A stretch of DNA of 64,000 nucleotides from Streptomyces sp. 1222.5. Its GTDB lineage: Bacteria > Actinomycetota > Actinomycetes > Streptomycetales > Streptomycetaceae. The stretch spans positions 2,976,001-3,040,000 of the forward strand of contig NZ_FNSZ01000001.1 in NCBI RefSeq assembly GCF_900105245.1, given 5' to 3'. Under the pieces are notes generated by a model. That model did no database searches. It saw only the letters and a list, made by a program, of their open reading frames with translations, and was not told the origin of the DNA. Position numbers and translations under genes: made by a program. Shown here in pieces: positions 7,779 through 16,020 of the stretch (positions are counted from its first letter, which is position 1; each line of letters starts with the position of its first letter).

Positions 7779-9854
7779 GTGACGCGCAGCGTGTACGTGA
7801 CCGGGATCGACCGCGGTGACGGCCGCCAGGTAGTGGAACTGGGGGTCATGGAACTCCTCACCCGGCAGGTCGACCGGGTGGGCGTCTTCCGTCCGCTCGT
7901 CCACGACGGTCCCGATCGGCTGTTCGAGTTGCTGCGGTCCCGGTACCGCCTCTCGCAGGACCCCGCGACCGGCTACGGCATGGACTACCAGGAGGCGTCC
8001 GCGCTCCAGGCCGAGCAGGGCACCGACGAGCTGGTCTCCACGCTGGTGGACCGCTTCCACCGGGTCGCCCGCGACTACGACGTCGTCCTCGTCCTCGGCA
8101 CCGACTACGCCGACACCCAGTTCCCCGACGAACTGTCCCTCAACGCCCGCCTCGCCAACGAGTTCGGCGCCTCCGTCATCCCGGTGGTCGGCGGCCGCGG
8201 GCAGAGCACCGAGTCGGTCCTCGCCGAGACCCGCAACGCCTTCCGCGCCTACGACGGCCTCGGCTGCGACGTCCTCGCCATGGTCACCAACCGGGTCGCC
8301 CGCGAGGACCGCGACGAGATCGCCGAGCGGCTCGCGAACCGGCTCCCGGTGCCCTGCTGGGTCGTCCCCGACGAGCCCGCGCTGTCCGCGCCGACGGTCG
8401 CGCAGATCGGCCAGGCCCTCGGCGCGAAGGTGCTGCTCGGCGACGAGTCGGGCCTGGCCCGGGACGCGCTCGGCTTCGTCTTCGGCGGCGCGATGCTGCC
8501 GAACTTCCTGGGCGCCCTGACCCCCGGCTGCCTGGTCGTCACCCCCGGCGACCGCGCCGACCTGGTCGTCGGCTCGCTGGCCGCCCACAGCGCCGGCACC
8601 CCGCCGATAGCCGGCGTGCTCCTCACCCTGAACGAGGTGCCGAGCGACGAGATCCTCACTCTCGCCGCCCGCCTCGCCCCCGGCACCCCCGTGCTCTCGG
8701 TGGCCGGCAACTCGTTCCCCACCGCCGAGCAGCTGTTCTCCCTGGAGGGCAAGCTGAACGCGGCCACCCCGCGCAAGGCCGAGACCGCGCTCGGTCTGTT
8801 CGAGCGGTACGCCGACACCGCCGACCTGGCCCGCCGGGTCTCGGCGCCGAGCAGCGACCGCGTCACGCCGATGATGTTCGAGCACAAGCTGCTGGAGCAG
8901 GCCCGCACCGACCGGCGGCGGGTCGTCCTGCCGGAGGGCACCGAGGAGCGGGTGCTGCACGCGGCCGAGGTGCTGCTGCGCCGGGGCGTGTGCGACCTGA
9001 CCCTGCTCGGGCCGGTCGACCAGATCCGCAAGAAGGCCGCCGACCTCGGCATCGACCTGGGCGACACCCAGCTGATCGACCCGGCCGCATCCGAACTGCG
9101 CGACACCTTCGCCGGGAAGTACGCGGCGCTGCGCGCCCACAAGGGCGTCACGGTCGAACTCGCCTATGACGTCGTCTCCGACGTCAACTACTTCGGCACC
9201 CTGATGGTCGAGGAGGGGCTGGCCGACGGCATGGTGTCCGGCTCGGTGCACTCCACGGCGGCGACCATCCGCCCGGCCTTCGAGATCATCAAGACGAAGC
9301 CGGAGTCGTCCATCGTCTCGTCCGTCTTCTTCATGTGCCTGGCCGACAAGGTGCTCGTGTACGGCGACTGCGCGGTCAACCCGGACCCCAACGCCGAGCA
9401 ACTGGCGGACATCGCCGTCCAGTCGGCCGGTACGGCGGCGCGGTTCGGCGTCGAGCCGCGGATCGCGATGCTGTCGTACTCCACCGGCACGTCCGGCTCG
9501 GGCGCCGACGTCGAGAAGGTGCGCGAGGCCACCGAGCTGGCCCGTTCGCGGCGCCCGGACCTGAAGATCGAGGGGCCGATCCAGTACGACGCGGCCGTGG
9601 AGCCGTCCGTCGCCGCCACCAAGCTGCCGGGCTCCGAGGTCGCCGGCCAGGCCAGCGTGCTGATCTTCCCGGACCTCAACACCGGCAACAACACCTACAA
9701 GGCCGTGCAGCGCTCGGCCGGCGCGATCGCGGTCGGCCCCGTCCTGCAGGGTCTGCGCAAGCCGGTCAACGACCTGTCCCGCGGCGCGCTCGTGCAGGAC
9801 ATCGTCAACACCGTCGCCATCACGGCGATCCAGGCCCAGACGCCCGCCACCTGA
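7779..9854 (+). CDS. pta: Phosphate acetyltransferase
   Basis: A 691-residue long-form enzyme that interconverts acetyl-CoA and acetyl phosphate. I chose the GTG that starts MTRSVYVTGIDRGDG and is preceded by a GAGGAACGGAG ribosome site. An N-terminal P-loop-like/DRTGG region occupies about the first 350 residues. The C-terminal PTA_PTB catalytic domain starts near MMFEHKLLEQA and contains RRVVLPEGTEER and VLIFPDLNTGNNTYKAVQRS. The length is close to the 714 residues of the E. coli enzyme. ackA follows after 22 bases, giving the classic acetate pathway operon. Confidence 0.96.
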   Translation: MTRSVYVTGIDRGDGRQVVELGVMELLTRQVDRVGVFRPLVHDGPDRLFELLRSRYRLSQDPATGYGMDYQEASALQAEQGTDELVSTLVDRFHRVARDYDVVLVLGTDYADTQFPDELSLNARLANEFGASVIPVVGGRGQSTESVLAETRNAFRAYDGLGCDVLAMVTNRVAREDRDEIAERLANRLPVPCWVVPDEPALSAPTVAQIGQALGAKVLLGDESGLARDALGFVFGGAMLPNFLGALTPGCLVVTPGDRADLVVGSLAAHSAGTPPIAGVLLTLNEVPSDEILTLAARLAPGTPVLSVAGNSFPTAEQLFSLEGKLNAATPRKAETALGLFERYADTADLARRVSAPSSDRVTPMMFEHKLLEQARTDRRRVVLPEGTEERVLHAAEVLLRRGVCDLTLLGPVDQIRKKAADLGIDLGDTQLIDPAASELRDTFAGKYAALRAHKGVTVELAYDVVSDVNYFGTLMVEEGLADGMVSGSVHSTAATIRPAFEIIKTKPESSIVSSVFFMCLADKVLVYGDCAVNPDPNAEQLADIAVQSAGTAARFGVEPRIAMLSYSTGTSGSGADVEKVREATELARSRRPDLKIEGPIQYDAAVEPSVAATKLPGSEVAGQASVLIFPDLNTGNNTYKAVQRSAGAIAVGPVLQGLRKPVNDLSRGALVQDIVNTVAITAIQAQTPAT

Positions 9855-9876
9855 GCACAGAAAGCACCCCGACACC

Positions 9877-11085
9877 GTGACCGCGACCCGTGTCCTCGTC
9901 CTCAACTCCGGCTCCTCGTCGGTGAAGTACCAGCTGCTCGACATGCGCGACCGGAGCCGGCTGGCCGCCGGCCTGGTGGAGCGGATCGGCGAGCAGACCT
10001 CCCGGCTCAAGCACACCTGCCTGACCACGGGCGACACCCGTGAGCAGACCGGGCCGATCGCCGACCACGACGCCGCCCTCAAGGCGGTCGCCGAGGAGCT
10101 GGGCCGCGACGGGCTCGGCCTGGACTCGCCGGACCTGGCCGCGATCGGCCACCGGGTGGTGCACGGCGGGATGTTCTTCACCGAGCCCACCGTGGTCGAC
10201 GACCAGGTGCTCACCGAGATCGAGCGGCTGATCCCGGTCGCCCCGCTGCACAACCCGGCGAACCTCACCGGCATCCGCACCGCGCGGGCGCTGCGCCCCG
10301 ACCTGCCCCAGGTCGCCGTCTTCGACACCGCGTTCCACACGACGATGCCGGAGTCCGCGGCGCGGTACGCGATCGACCCGAAGATCGCCGACCGGCACCG
10401 GATCCGCCGCTACGGCTTCCACGGCACCTCGCACGCCTACGTCTCCCGGGAGACCGCGCGGCTGCTGGGCAAGGAGCCGTCCGAGGTGAACGTCATCGTG
10501 CTTCACCTGGGCAACGGCGCCTCGGCGTCCGCGGTCCAGGGGGGCCGGTGCGTGGACACCTCGATGGGACTGACGCCCTTGGAGGGGCTGGTGATGGGTA
10601 CGCGATCCGGTGATCTGGATCCGGCCGTCATCTTCCATTTGGCACGTGTTGGCGGAATGTCCATGGACGAGATCGACACTCTCCTCAACAAGAGGAGCGG
10701 TCTGTTCGGTCTCTGCGGGGACAACGACATGCGGGAGATCCGCCGGCGGATCGACGAGGGCGACGAAGAGGCCCGGCTCGCCTTCGACATTTACATTCAC
10801 CGCCTCAAGAAGTACATCGGCGCCTATTTCGCCGTACTCGGGAACGTGGACGCGGTGGCCTTCACGGCCGGCGTCGGCGAGAACGCGGCGCCGGTGCGGG
10901 AGGCCGCGATCTCGGGCCTGGAGGGGCTCGGCGCAGCGGTCGACCCGGAACTGAACGCCGTGCGCGGCGACGGACCGCGGCTGATTTCCCCGGCGTCCGC
11001 GCGGGTGGCCGTGGCCGTGGTGCCGACGGACGAGGAACTGGAGATCGCGACCCAGACCTACGCACTGGTCGGAAAGAACAACTGA
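9877..11085 (+). CDS. ackA: Acetate kinase
   Basis: A 402-residue kinase that interconverts acetyl phosphate plus ADP and acetate plus ATP, completing the Pta-AckA pathway. All ASKHA/acetate kinase signatures are visible: VLVLNSGSSSVKYQL near the start, HRVVHGG, FDTAFHTTMP, GFHGTSHAYVS, the phosphate loop HLGNGAS, DTSMGLTPLEGLVMGTRSGD and FTAGVGENA near the end. It starts at GTG, 22 bases after pta, and is presumably cotranscribed with it. Acetyl phosphate made here can also donate phosphate to response regulators. Confidence 0.97.
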   Translation: MTATRVLVLNSGSSSVKYQLLDMRDRSRLAAGLVERIGEQTSRLKHTCLTTGDTREQTGPIADHDAALKAVAEELGRDGLGLDSPDLAAIGHRVVHGGMFFTEPTVVDDQVLTEIERLIPVAPLHNPANLTGIRTARALRPDLPQVAVFDTAFHTTMPESAARYAIDPKIADRHRIRRYGFHGTSHAYVSRETARLLGKEPSEVNVIVLHLGNGASASAVQGGRCVDTSMGLTPLEGLVMGTRSGDLDPAVIFHLARVGGMSMDEIDTLLNKRSGLFGLCGDNDMREIRRRIDEGDEEARLAFDIYIHRLKKYIGAYFAVLGNVDAVAFTAGVGENAAPVREAAISGLEGLGAAVDPELNAVRGDGPRLISPASARVAVAVVPTDEELEIATQTYALVGKNN

Positions 11086-11128
11086 ATAGCACCTGAGCGG
11101 TGTGGCACTCATTTGTATCTTCCGCCAG

Positions 11129-11142
11129 ACGGAATATTCCGT
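11129..11142. promoter_or_regulatory. 14-bp perfect palindrome upstream of pyk
   Basis: ACGGAATATTCCGT is a perfect inverted repeat located 27 bases before the pyk start codon, in an AT-richer patch between ackA and pyk. It is operator-like in size and position. No matching regulator can be named from the sequence. Confidence 0.4.
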
Positions 11143-11169
11143 AGCGAAACAAACCGATAGGATCGCCCC

Positions 11170-12594
11170 ATGCGCCGTTCGAAAATCGTCTGTACTCTCG
11201 GCCCCGCGGTCGACACCCACGAGATGCTCGTCGCCATGATCGAGGCGGGCATGAATGTAGCCCGGTTCAATTTCAGCCACGGCACCCACGCCGAGCACCA
11301 GGCGCGGTACGACCGCGTCCGTGCCGCCTCCAAGGAGACCGGCCGGGCCATCGGTGTCCTCGCCGACCTCCAGGGCCCGAAGATCCGCCTGGAGACCTTC
11401 GCGGAGGGTCCGGTCGAGCTCGAGCGCGGTGACGAGTTCGTCATCACGACCGAGGACGTGCCCGGCGACAAGCACATCTGCGGTACGACGTACAAGGGGC
11501 TGCCGGGCGACGTCTCGCGCGGCGACCAGGTCCTCATCAACGACGGCAACGTCGAGCTGAAGGTCCTGGACGTCGAGGGCCCCCGGGTGAAGACGATCGT
11601 CATCGAGGGCGGTGTCGTCTCCGACCACAAGGGCATCAACCTGCCCGGCGCGGCCGTCAACGTGCCCGCGCTGAGCGAGAAGGACGTCGAGGACCTGCGC
11701 TTCGCCCTCCGGATGGGCTGCGACCTGGTCGCGCTGTCCTTCGTCCGGGACGCCAAGGACGTCCAGGACGTGCACCGCGTCATGGACGAGGAGGGCCGGC
11801 GGGTCCCCGTCATCGCCAAGGTGGAGAAGCCGCAGGCGGTGGAGAACATGGAGGCCGTCGTGATGGCGTTCGACGGCGTGATGGTCGCGCGTGGCGACCT
11901 CGCCGTCGAGTACCCGCTCGAGAAGGTCCCCATGGTGCAGAAGCGCCTGATCGAGCTGTGCCGGCGCAACGCCAAGCCGGTGATCGTGGCGACCCAGATG
12001 ATGGAGTCGATGATCACCAACTCCCGTCCGACCCGCGCCGAGGCCTCCGACGTGGCCAACGCGATCCTGGACGGCGCCGACGCGGTCATGCTCTCGGCCG
12101 AGTCGAGCGTGGGCGCGTACCCGATCGAGACGGTCCGGACGATGTCGAAGATCGTCCGGGCGGCCGAGCAGGAGCTCCTCTCCAAGGGCCTGCAGCCGCT
12201 GGTCCCGGGCAAGAAGCCGCGGACGCAGGGCGGTTCGGTGGCCCGTGCGGCCGCCGAGATCGCCGACTTCCTCGGCGGCAAGGGCCTGATCGCCTTCACC
12301 CAGTCCGGTGACACCGCGCGCCGCCTCTCCCGCTACCGCGCGTGCCAGCCGATCATCGCCTTCACCACGGACGAGGCCACCCGCAACCAGCTCACCCTGA
12401 GCTGGGGCGTCGAGTCGCACGTCGTGCCGTTCGTGAACACCACCGACGAGATGGTCGACCTGGTGGACCAGGAGATCGCCAAGCTGAGCCGGTTCGACTC
12501 GGGCGACACGGTCATCATCACCGCCGGCTCGCCCCCCGGCGTCCCCGGCACCACCAACATGCTCCGCGTGCACCACATCGGCGGCAGCAACTGA
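11170..12594 (+). CDS. pyk: Pyruvate kinase
   Basis: A 474-residue glycolytic enzyme that converts phosphoenolpyruvate and ADP to pyruvate and ATP. Visible signatures are SKIVCTLGPAVD at the N-terminus, GMNVARFNFSHG, the active-site block IAKVEKPQAVENMEAVV followed by DGVMVARGDLAVE, and VATQMMESMITNSRPTRAE with DGADAVMLSAESSVG. The C-terminal regulatory domain is present. The gene lies 84 bases after ackA behind its own palindrome-bearing leader and ends at a strong hairpin. Streptomycetes often have two pyruvate kinases, and this would be the one linked to pta-ackA. Confidence 0.97.
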   Translation: MRRSKIVCTLGPAVDTHEMLVAMIEAGMNVARFNFSHGTHAEHQARYDRVRAASKETGRAIGVLADLQGPKIRLETFAEGPVELERGDEFVITTEDVPGDKHICGTTYKGLPGDVSRGDQVLINDGNVELKVLDVEGPRVKTIVIEGGVVSDHKGINLPGAAVNVPALSEKDVEDLRFALRMGCDLVALSFVRDAKDVQDVHRVMDEEGRRVPVIAKVEKPQAVENMEAVVMAFDGVMVARGDLAVEYPLEKVPMVQKRLIELCRRNAKPVIVATQMMESMITNSRPTRAEASDVANAILDGADAVMLSAESSVGAYPIETVRTMSKIVRAAEQELLSKGLQPLVPGKKPRTQGGSVARAAAEIADFLGGKGLIAFTQSGDTARRLSRYRACQPIIAFTTDEATRNQLTLSWGVESHVVPFVNTTDEMVDLVDQEIAKLSRFDSGDTVIITAGSPPGVPGTTNMLRVHHIGGSN

Positions 12595-12620
12595 CGAGCG
12601 CCGCAAGGGCCTTGAACGGC

Positions 12621-12659
12621 ACTGAGGGCGCCCCCCGCGCAGGGGGGGGCGCCCTCAGT
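12621..12659 (+). terminator. Hairpin terminator after pyk
   Basis: ACTGAGGGCGCCCCCC and its complement flank a short GCGCA-type loop, 26 bases after the pyk stop. The stem is about 16 bp and very GC-rich, and no T-run follows. It separates pyk from the convergent surface-protein gene and could work in both directions. Confidence 0.8.
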
Positions 12660-12693
12660 CGTCCGCGGCTCCCGGACGGGCTTCCGCGACCGC

Positions 12694-14070
12694 TCAGCCG
12701 GTCGTGTACACGTGCATGCCGGGCACGTGGAGGCTGCCGCCGAACTGGGCCGCCTGGACCACCTTCACGTTGGTGAAGTAGATCAGCGGGATGTTCAGCG
12801 GGGGCGGGCTGTCGGGGCTGAAGGTCACCGGGATCAGGCCGAACAGGTTGCCGGAGATGCTCTCGGTGTACATGACCGTGTCGCCGTTGCGGATGGTCGA
12901 CGTCGAGCCCTTGGCGGCCTGCACGTGGTAGGTCTTGTTCGCCTGCTTGTCGTTGACCGTCTGGTGCAGGTCACCGATGTCCGTGCCGCCCGAGATGACG
13001 TACTTCAGCACCTTCTTCTTGGTGCCGTTGGCCGTCTTCACCTCGACGACGCCCTGGTAGTCGGCGCCCTTGAGGAGCAGGGAGCTGGCGTTCAGGTACC
13101 ACGGGTCGTCCGCCACCGGCGTCTTGTTGTCGACGCCGCTCTCGTCGTCCGTGGCCACCGGGCAGCCGTCCGCCGCGTCGGAGGCGCTCGCGGACGGGGC
13201 CGGCGTCGCCGACCCGGCCGCGTCCTGCGCCGCCTTCACGGTGTCCTCGGCCGTCTTCGAGACCTTGTCGGTGGTGTTCTTCACCGTGTCCGAGACCGTC
13301 TTGCCCGCCTTGGAGGCGGTGTCCTTGACGGTGTCGGAGACCTTCGTGCCGGCCGAGTCCGACGTCGACGTACCGGAGCCGGACGCCGACGCCGAGGGCG
13401 CGGCGGACGACGGGGACGCGGACGGCGTGGGGCTCGCGGACGAGGTGCCGGAGTCCTTGCCGCCGCCGGTCAGGACGTCGCCGAGCGTGTCGCCGATGGT
13501 GTCCAGCAGGTTGCCGCTGCTCTGGGACGCGGACGGGGTGGGCGTGGCCGTGTCGCCGCCGGAGCCGGAGCCCTTGTCGGACGTGCCGGAGCCGGGGTCG
13601 GAGGAACCGGAGGTCGCGCTCGGCTCGGGGGTGCCCTGGTCGCCGGAACCTGAATCCGGCGAAGAGGTCTTGCCCGTGTCCTTGGCACCGCCGGCGTCCT
13701 TGCCGTCCTCGGCGTCGGTGCCCGGCGTGGCGGTGTCCGTCGGCTTCGTGCTCTCCGAGGCGGACGGCGACGGCGAGGCCGAGGTGTCACCGGAGTCGTC
13801 CAGCGCCTTGACGCAGTCCTTGTACTCGTCGGCCGTCAGGCTCTTGGCCGACGTCGAGGGGGACGGGCTGCCGTTGTCGGCCAGCGCGAGCGTGGAGGTG
13901 AACCCCATGCCCACGATCACCGCGGTCGGCATCGCCACGGAGGCTATCGCCTTGCCGGCCGGCATGTGGAACCTGGTGAACAGCGGCTTCCTGGGTGCCG
14001 CGTGGCGGGGACCGGTTCTCGCGCGGGACCCGTCCACATCGGTCCCGCGGATCGCCTCGTCAGCCGGCAC
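12694..14070 (-). CDS. Exported Ser/Thr/Ala-rich protein of the DUF6230/DUF6114 cluster
   Basis: A 458-residue protein starting at GTG, 11 bases inside the DUF6114 gene. After a basic stretch, a hydrophobic segment (residues ~42-63, AIASVAMPTAVIVGMGFTS) looks like a signal peptide or anchor ending at ALADN. Residues ~65-310 are a low-complexity Ser/Thr/Pro/Ala/Asp linker with repeated SPSPSAS units and SDTVKDT-type segments. The last ~150 residues form a compact domain with only a few Cys or aromatic landmarks (DPWYLNASSLLLKGADYQG, then FFGLIP-like and FTNVKVVQA segments). I recognise no enzyme. It probably spans the wall and displays the C-terminal domain outside. Confidence 0.8.
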   Translation of the reverse strand: MPADEAIRGTDVDGSRARTGPRHAAPRKPLFTRFHMPAGKAIASVAMPTAVIVGMGFTSTLALADNGSPSPSTSAKSLTADEYKDCVKALDDSGDTSASPSPSASESTKPTDTATPGTDAEDGKDAGGAKDTGKTSSPDSGSGDQGTPEPSATSGSSDPGSGTSDKGSGSGGDTATPTPSASQSSGNLLDTIGDTLGDVLTGGGKDSGTSSASPTPSASPSSAAPSASASGSGTSTSDSAGTKVSDTVKDTASKAGKTVSDTVKNTTDKVSKTAEDTVKAAQDAAGSATPAPSASASDAADGCPVATDDESGVDNKTPVADDPWYLNASSLLLKGADYQGVVEVKTANGTKKKVLKYVISGGTDIGDLHQTVNDKQANKTYHVQAAKGSTSTIRNGDTVMYTESISGNLFGLIPVTFSPDSPPPLNIPLIYFTNVKVVQAAQFGGSLHVPGMHVYTTG

Positions 14071-14641
14071 TGTGCCTCCCGTTCGCCCCGTTGGCCGGGC
14101 TCGTTCCTGACAGGTCGTTCGTGCTCACCGGGTCCGGGCCCTGGTGGGACAGCGGAGCGAATCCGGCGTCGCCCTTGTCCGGAGCGGTCCCGGGGACCTC
14201 ACCTGTGGCCGGGGCGGCCTCGGCGGCCGGTTCCGGCTGCTCGGTGGTGCCCGGCGCCCAGGCCACGGCCATCGCTCCACCGATGAGGGAGAGCAGGAAG
14301 CCCAGGACGAAGCCACCGAAGTTGGACACGGGGATGGACACCAGCGCGAGGAGGATCGCGGCGACTCCCGCGAAGGTCCGCACGTGCTTCTGGAACCAGA
14401 GACTGACGCCCAGGACGATCAGCAGCACACCGATGATCAGGGATCCGGCTCCCGCAGTGGTCGCCATCGCCAGCGTCAGATGGCCGAACTGCAGGTGGGC
14501 GTACGGGAAGTACATGATCGGAACGCCGCCGAGCAGGACGAACAGACCGGCCCAGAACGGACGCGTGCCCCGCCAGGCGCGGAACTGCTGCCTCCGGTGG
14601 GTGAACTGGCCGGGTGCGGCGGCAGGGGTCTCGGCGCTCAT
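14060..14641 (-). CDS. DUF6114-family four-helix membrane protein
   Basis: A 193-residue membrane protein. I chose the ATG giving MSAETPAAAPGQF, since upstream codons read as low-complexity leader. A cytoplasmic N-terminus (QFRAWRGTRPFWAG) is followed by four hydrophobic helices, including FVLLGGVPIMYFPYA, AMATTAGAGSLIIGVLLIVLG, VAAILLALVSIPVS and FVLGFLLSLIGGAMAVAW, and then a charged Pro/Ala-rich tail. This fits the DUF6114 family, which in streptomycetes sits beside DUF6230 genes. The function is unknown. It lies between a predicted exported DUF6230 protein and a Ser-rich exported protein, so an export or anchoring role is plausible but unproven. Confidence 0.85.
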   Translation of the reverse strand: MSAETPAAAPGQFTHRRQQFRAWRGTRPFWAGLFVLLGGVPIMYFPYAHLQFGHLTLAMATTAGAGSLIIGVLLIVLGVSLWFQKHVRTFAGVAAILLALVSIPVSNFGGFVLGFLLSLIGGAMAVAWAPGTTEQPEPAAEAAPATGEVPGTAPDKGDAGFAPLSHQGPDPVSTNDLSGTSPANGANGRHSAG

Positions 14642-14759
14642 GGAAAACAGCTCCCTGGTGCGGTGTTGCTGTGGTGGTGATGTGTGCCGCGTGCGCGGAC
14701 GCGGCCGGAGTGTGGGACGGGCGGGGGCGCCACCGGCTCCCCCGCCCGTCATCGAGTGC

Positions 14760-15398
14760 TTAGTAGCACTCCTTGACACCCGTCGCCAGCGACATGTGGA
14801 GACCGCTGAGCTTGAAGGTTCCGGCGGTGGTCGCCCACGCCGTCTGCTTCACGCCGACCAGCGTGGCCTTGTCGGCCTGCTGCGCGAAGCCGAAGGGGTT
14901 GGCCTGCTCGCCGCCACCCTTCATGCCCGGACCCTTGGAGGCGTCCTTCGCGGCCACACCGATGTCGATGTTGTCGAACGTCGCGTCGGCGTTGAGGTCG
15001 GCAACGTCGATGTAGATGTTGTCGGCCTGGACCTTGTCGTGGCCCTCGCCGCCGGCGCGCAGGATCAGGCTGACGTTGCCGAAGACCGGCACGTCGGGCG
15101 TGACCACGGACTGGCACAGGTTGGTGATCTCGGCGTGCTTGAACGCCGAGACGGCAACCGGGTGGGCCGTCTTCTTGCCGTCCATCGTGTAGCCGCTGTC
15201 GATGGCTCCGTACTGCTCGAAGCCGGTGCCGACGAGCGAGTCGGCGGACACCTTGAACGACTGGCCGGACACGCTGAACGAAGCGGCGAGAGCGCCCTGT
15301 GCGAGGGCCACACCTATACACGCCGTGGCGGCGACGCTGGGCACCATGACCACAGCGAACCGCTTCCATCTGGTCCCGCCACGCACCTGGGACTCCAT
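14760..15398 (-). CDS. DUF6230-family exported protein
   Basis: A 212-residue protein. The ATG chosen (MESQVRGG) follows GGAGGAAAT, a strong ribosome site. Residues ~15-40 form a signal or anchor segment (RFAVVMVPSVAATACIG, ending ALAASFS). The mature part is beta-rich, with two late Cys (NLCQSVV and the C-terminal KECY) that could form a disulfide. It resembles the DUF6230 family, for which I know no biochemical function. The DUF6114 gene follows after 118 bases and the Ser-rich gene after that, all on one strand, suggesting an envelope operon. Confidence 0.85.
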   Translation of the reverse strand: MESQVRGGTRWKRFAVVMVPSVAATACIGVALAQGALAASFSVSGQSFKVSADSLVGTGFEQYGAIDSGYTMDGKKTAHPVAVSAFKHAEITNLCQSVVTPDVPVFGNVSLILRAGGEGHDKVQADNIYIDVADLNADATFDNIDIGVAAKDASKGPGMKGGGEQANPFGFAQQADKATLVGVKQTAWATTAGTFKLSGLHMSLATGVKECY

Positions 15399-15774
15399 AT
15401 TTCCTCCTTCTCGGACGTACATCTCCTGGCCTGGACTCGCCCCGGTCGGCGGCTCAGCCAGGCAGGGATGGGAGAAGTGCTACGTCCTCGGGAAGGAGAG
15501 CGCCTGCACTCGGTGGCGCGAACCGCGCCCGAATCACCGGCGATCACCCCCGAGCGACAACCACTGGTCGCGCCTGACACGCATCACGCACAACCTTGCT
15601 GGACAGGCTTCGCCGGACGGCGAAGACCCCCCTGCCCAAGAGCCGGCGCCACTGCCGCCGGATCTGCTCGGTGGGGACCCAGAGTCTCCCGCGACCCGAC
15701 CGGTTGTCGGGGTGCGGGAATGGACCGAGCGTCGCCGATCGTGGTGCATTCTCGGCCCGGGCACAAGGGGGTTC

Positions 15775-15790
15775 GTTACTGGCTAGTAAC
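15775..15790. repeat. Inverted repeat GTTACT-N4-AGTAAC
   Basis: A perfect 6+6 inverted repeat with a 4-base centre, in the upstream region of the DUF6230 gene. A shorter relative (TTACT-N3-AGTAA) occurs 131 bases further on, and TTACT-g-AGTAA occurs at 59881-59891 upstream of the DUF2550 gene. It is operator-like, with no known binder assigned. Confidence 0.45.
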
Positions 15791-15861
15791 GGGCGGATAA
15801 CCGGAGGACGACCGGCCGATCTCGGAGTGCGACGCTCGGTTGCATCGAGGGCCAGGGCAAA

Positions 15862-15899
15862 GCCGTTGATCCCTGGATGAAACCAGACAGATCAACGGC
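15862..15899. repeat. 10-bp inverted repeat with 18-base loop
   Basis: GCCGTTGATC and GATCAACGGC are perfect complements separated by 18 bases. The element could be an RNA hairpin or paired binding sites. Its purpose is not known. Confidence 0.4.
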
Positions 15900-15985
15900 C
15901 TCGATTTACTCCGAGTAACAGCGGCCGCGATTACCAAGATTTGGCAAAGCGCGGCCGCCCTGACAGCTCGTCGGCGAATCTTTCA

Positions 15986-16006
15986 CCCCGGCATCACAAG
16001 CCGGGG
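15986..16006 (-). terminator. Hairpin terminator after the thioredoxin-TPR gene
   Basis: CCCCGGC and GCCGGGG pair around a 7-base loop, 15 bases beyond the stop codon of the minus-strand thioredoxin gene. The next transcribed bases are TGAAAGATT. Confidence 0.6.
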
Positions 16007-16020
16007 CGTTTAGCGACTGG

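Larger units (their letters stand above)
15399..16020. other. 622-base region without a gene, several inverted repeats
   Basis: This lies upstream of the DUF6230 gene and downstream of the thioredoxin gene. I see no open frame with Streptomyces-like codon bias. It holds GTTACT-ggct-AGTAAC (15775-15790), a 10-bp stem GCCGTTGATC/GATCAACGGC (15862-15899, 18-base loop), TTACT-ccg-AGTAA (15906-15918) and the terminator of the thioredoxin gene. The DUF6230 promoter presumably lies here, which implies a long 5' leader. Confidence 0.6.

Noticed and set aside
7713..10340. Very long open frame antisense to pta and ackA
   Set aside because: It lacks Streptomyces codon bias and family signatures; GC-rich genes produce long stop-free antisense frames. 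pta and ackA are unmistakable on the other strand.
15202..15786. Open frame spanning the gap upstream of DUF6230
   Set aside because: Codon composition is atypical, it overlaps the 5' end of the DUF6230 gene antisense, and it shows no recognisable domain.
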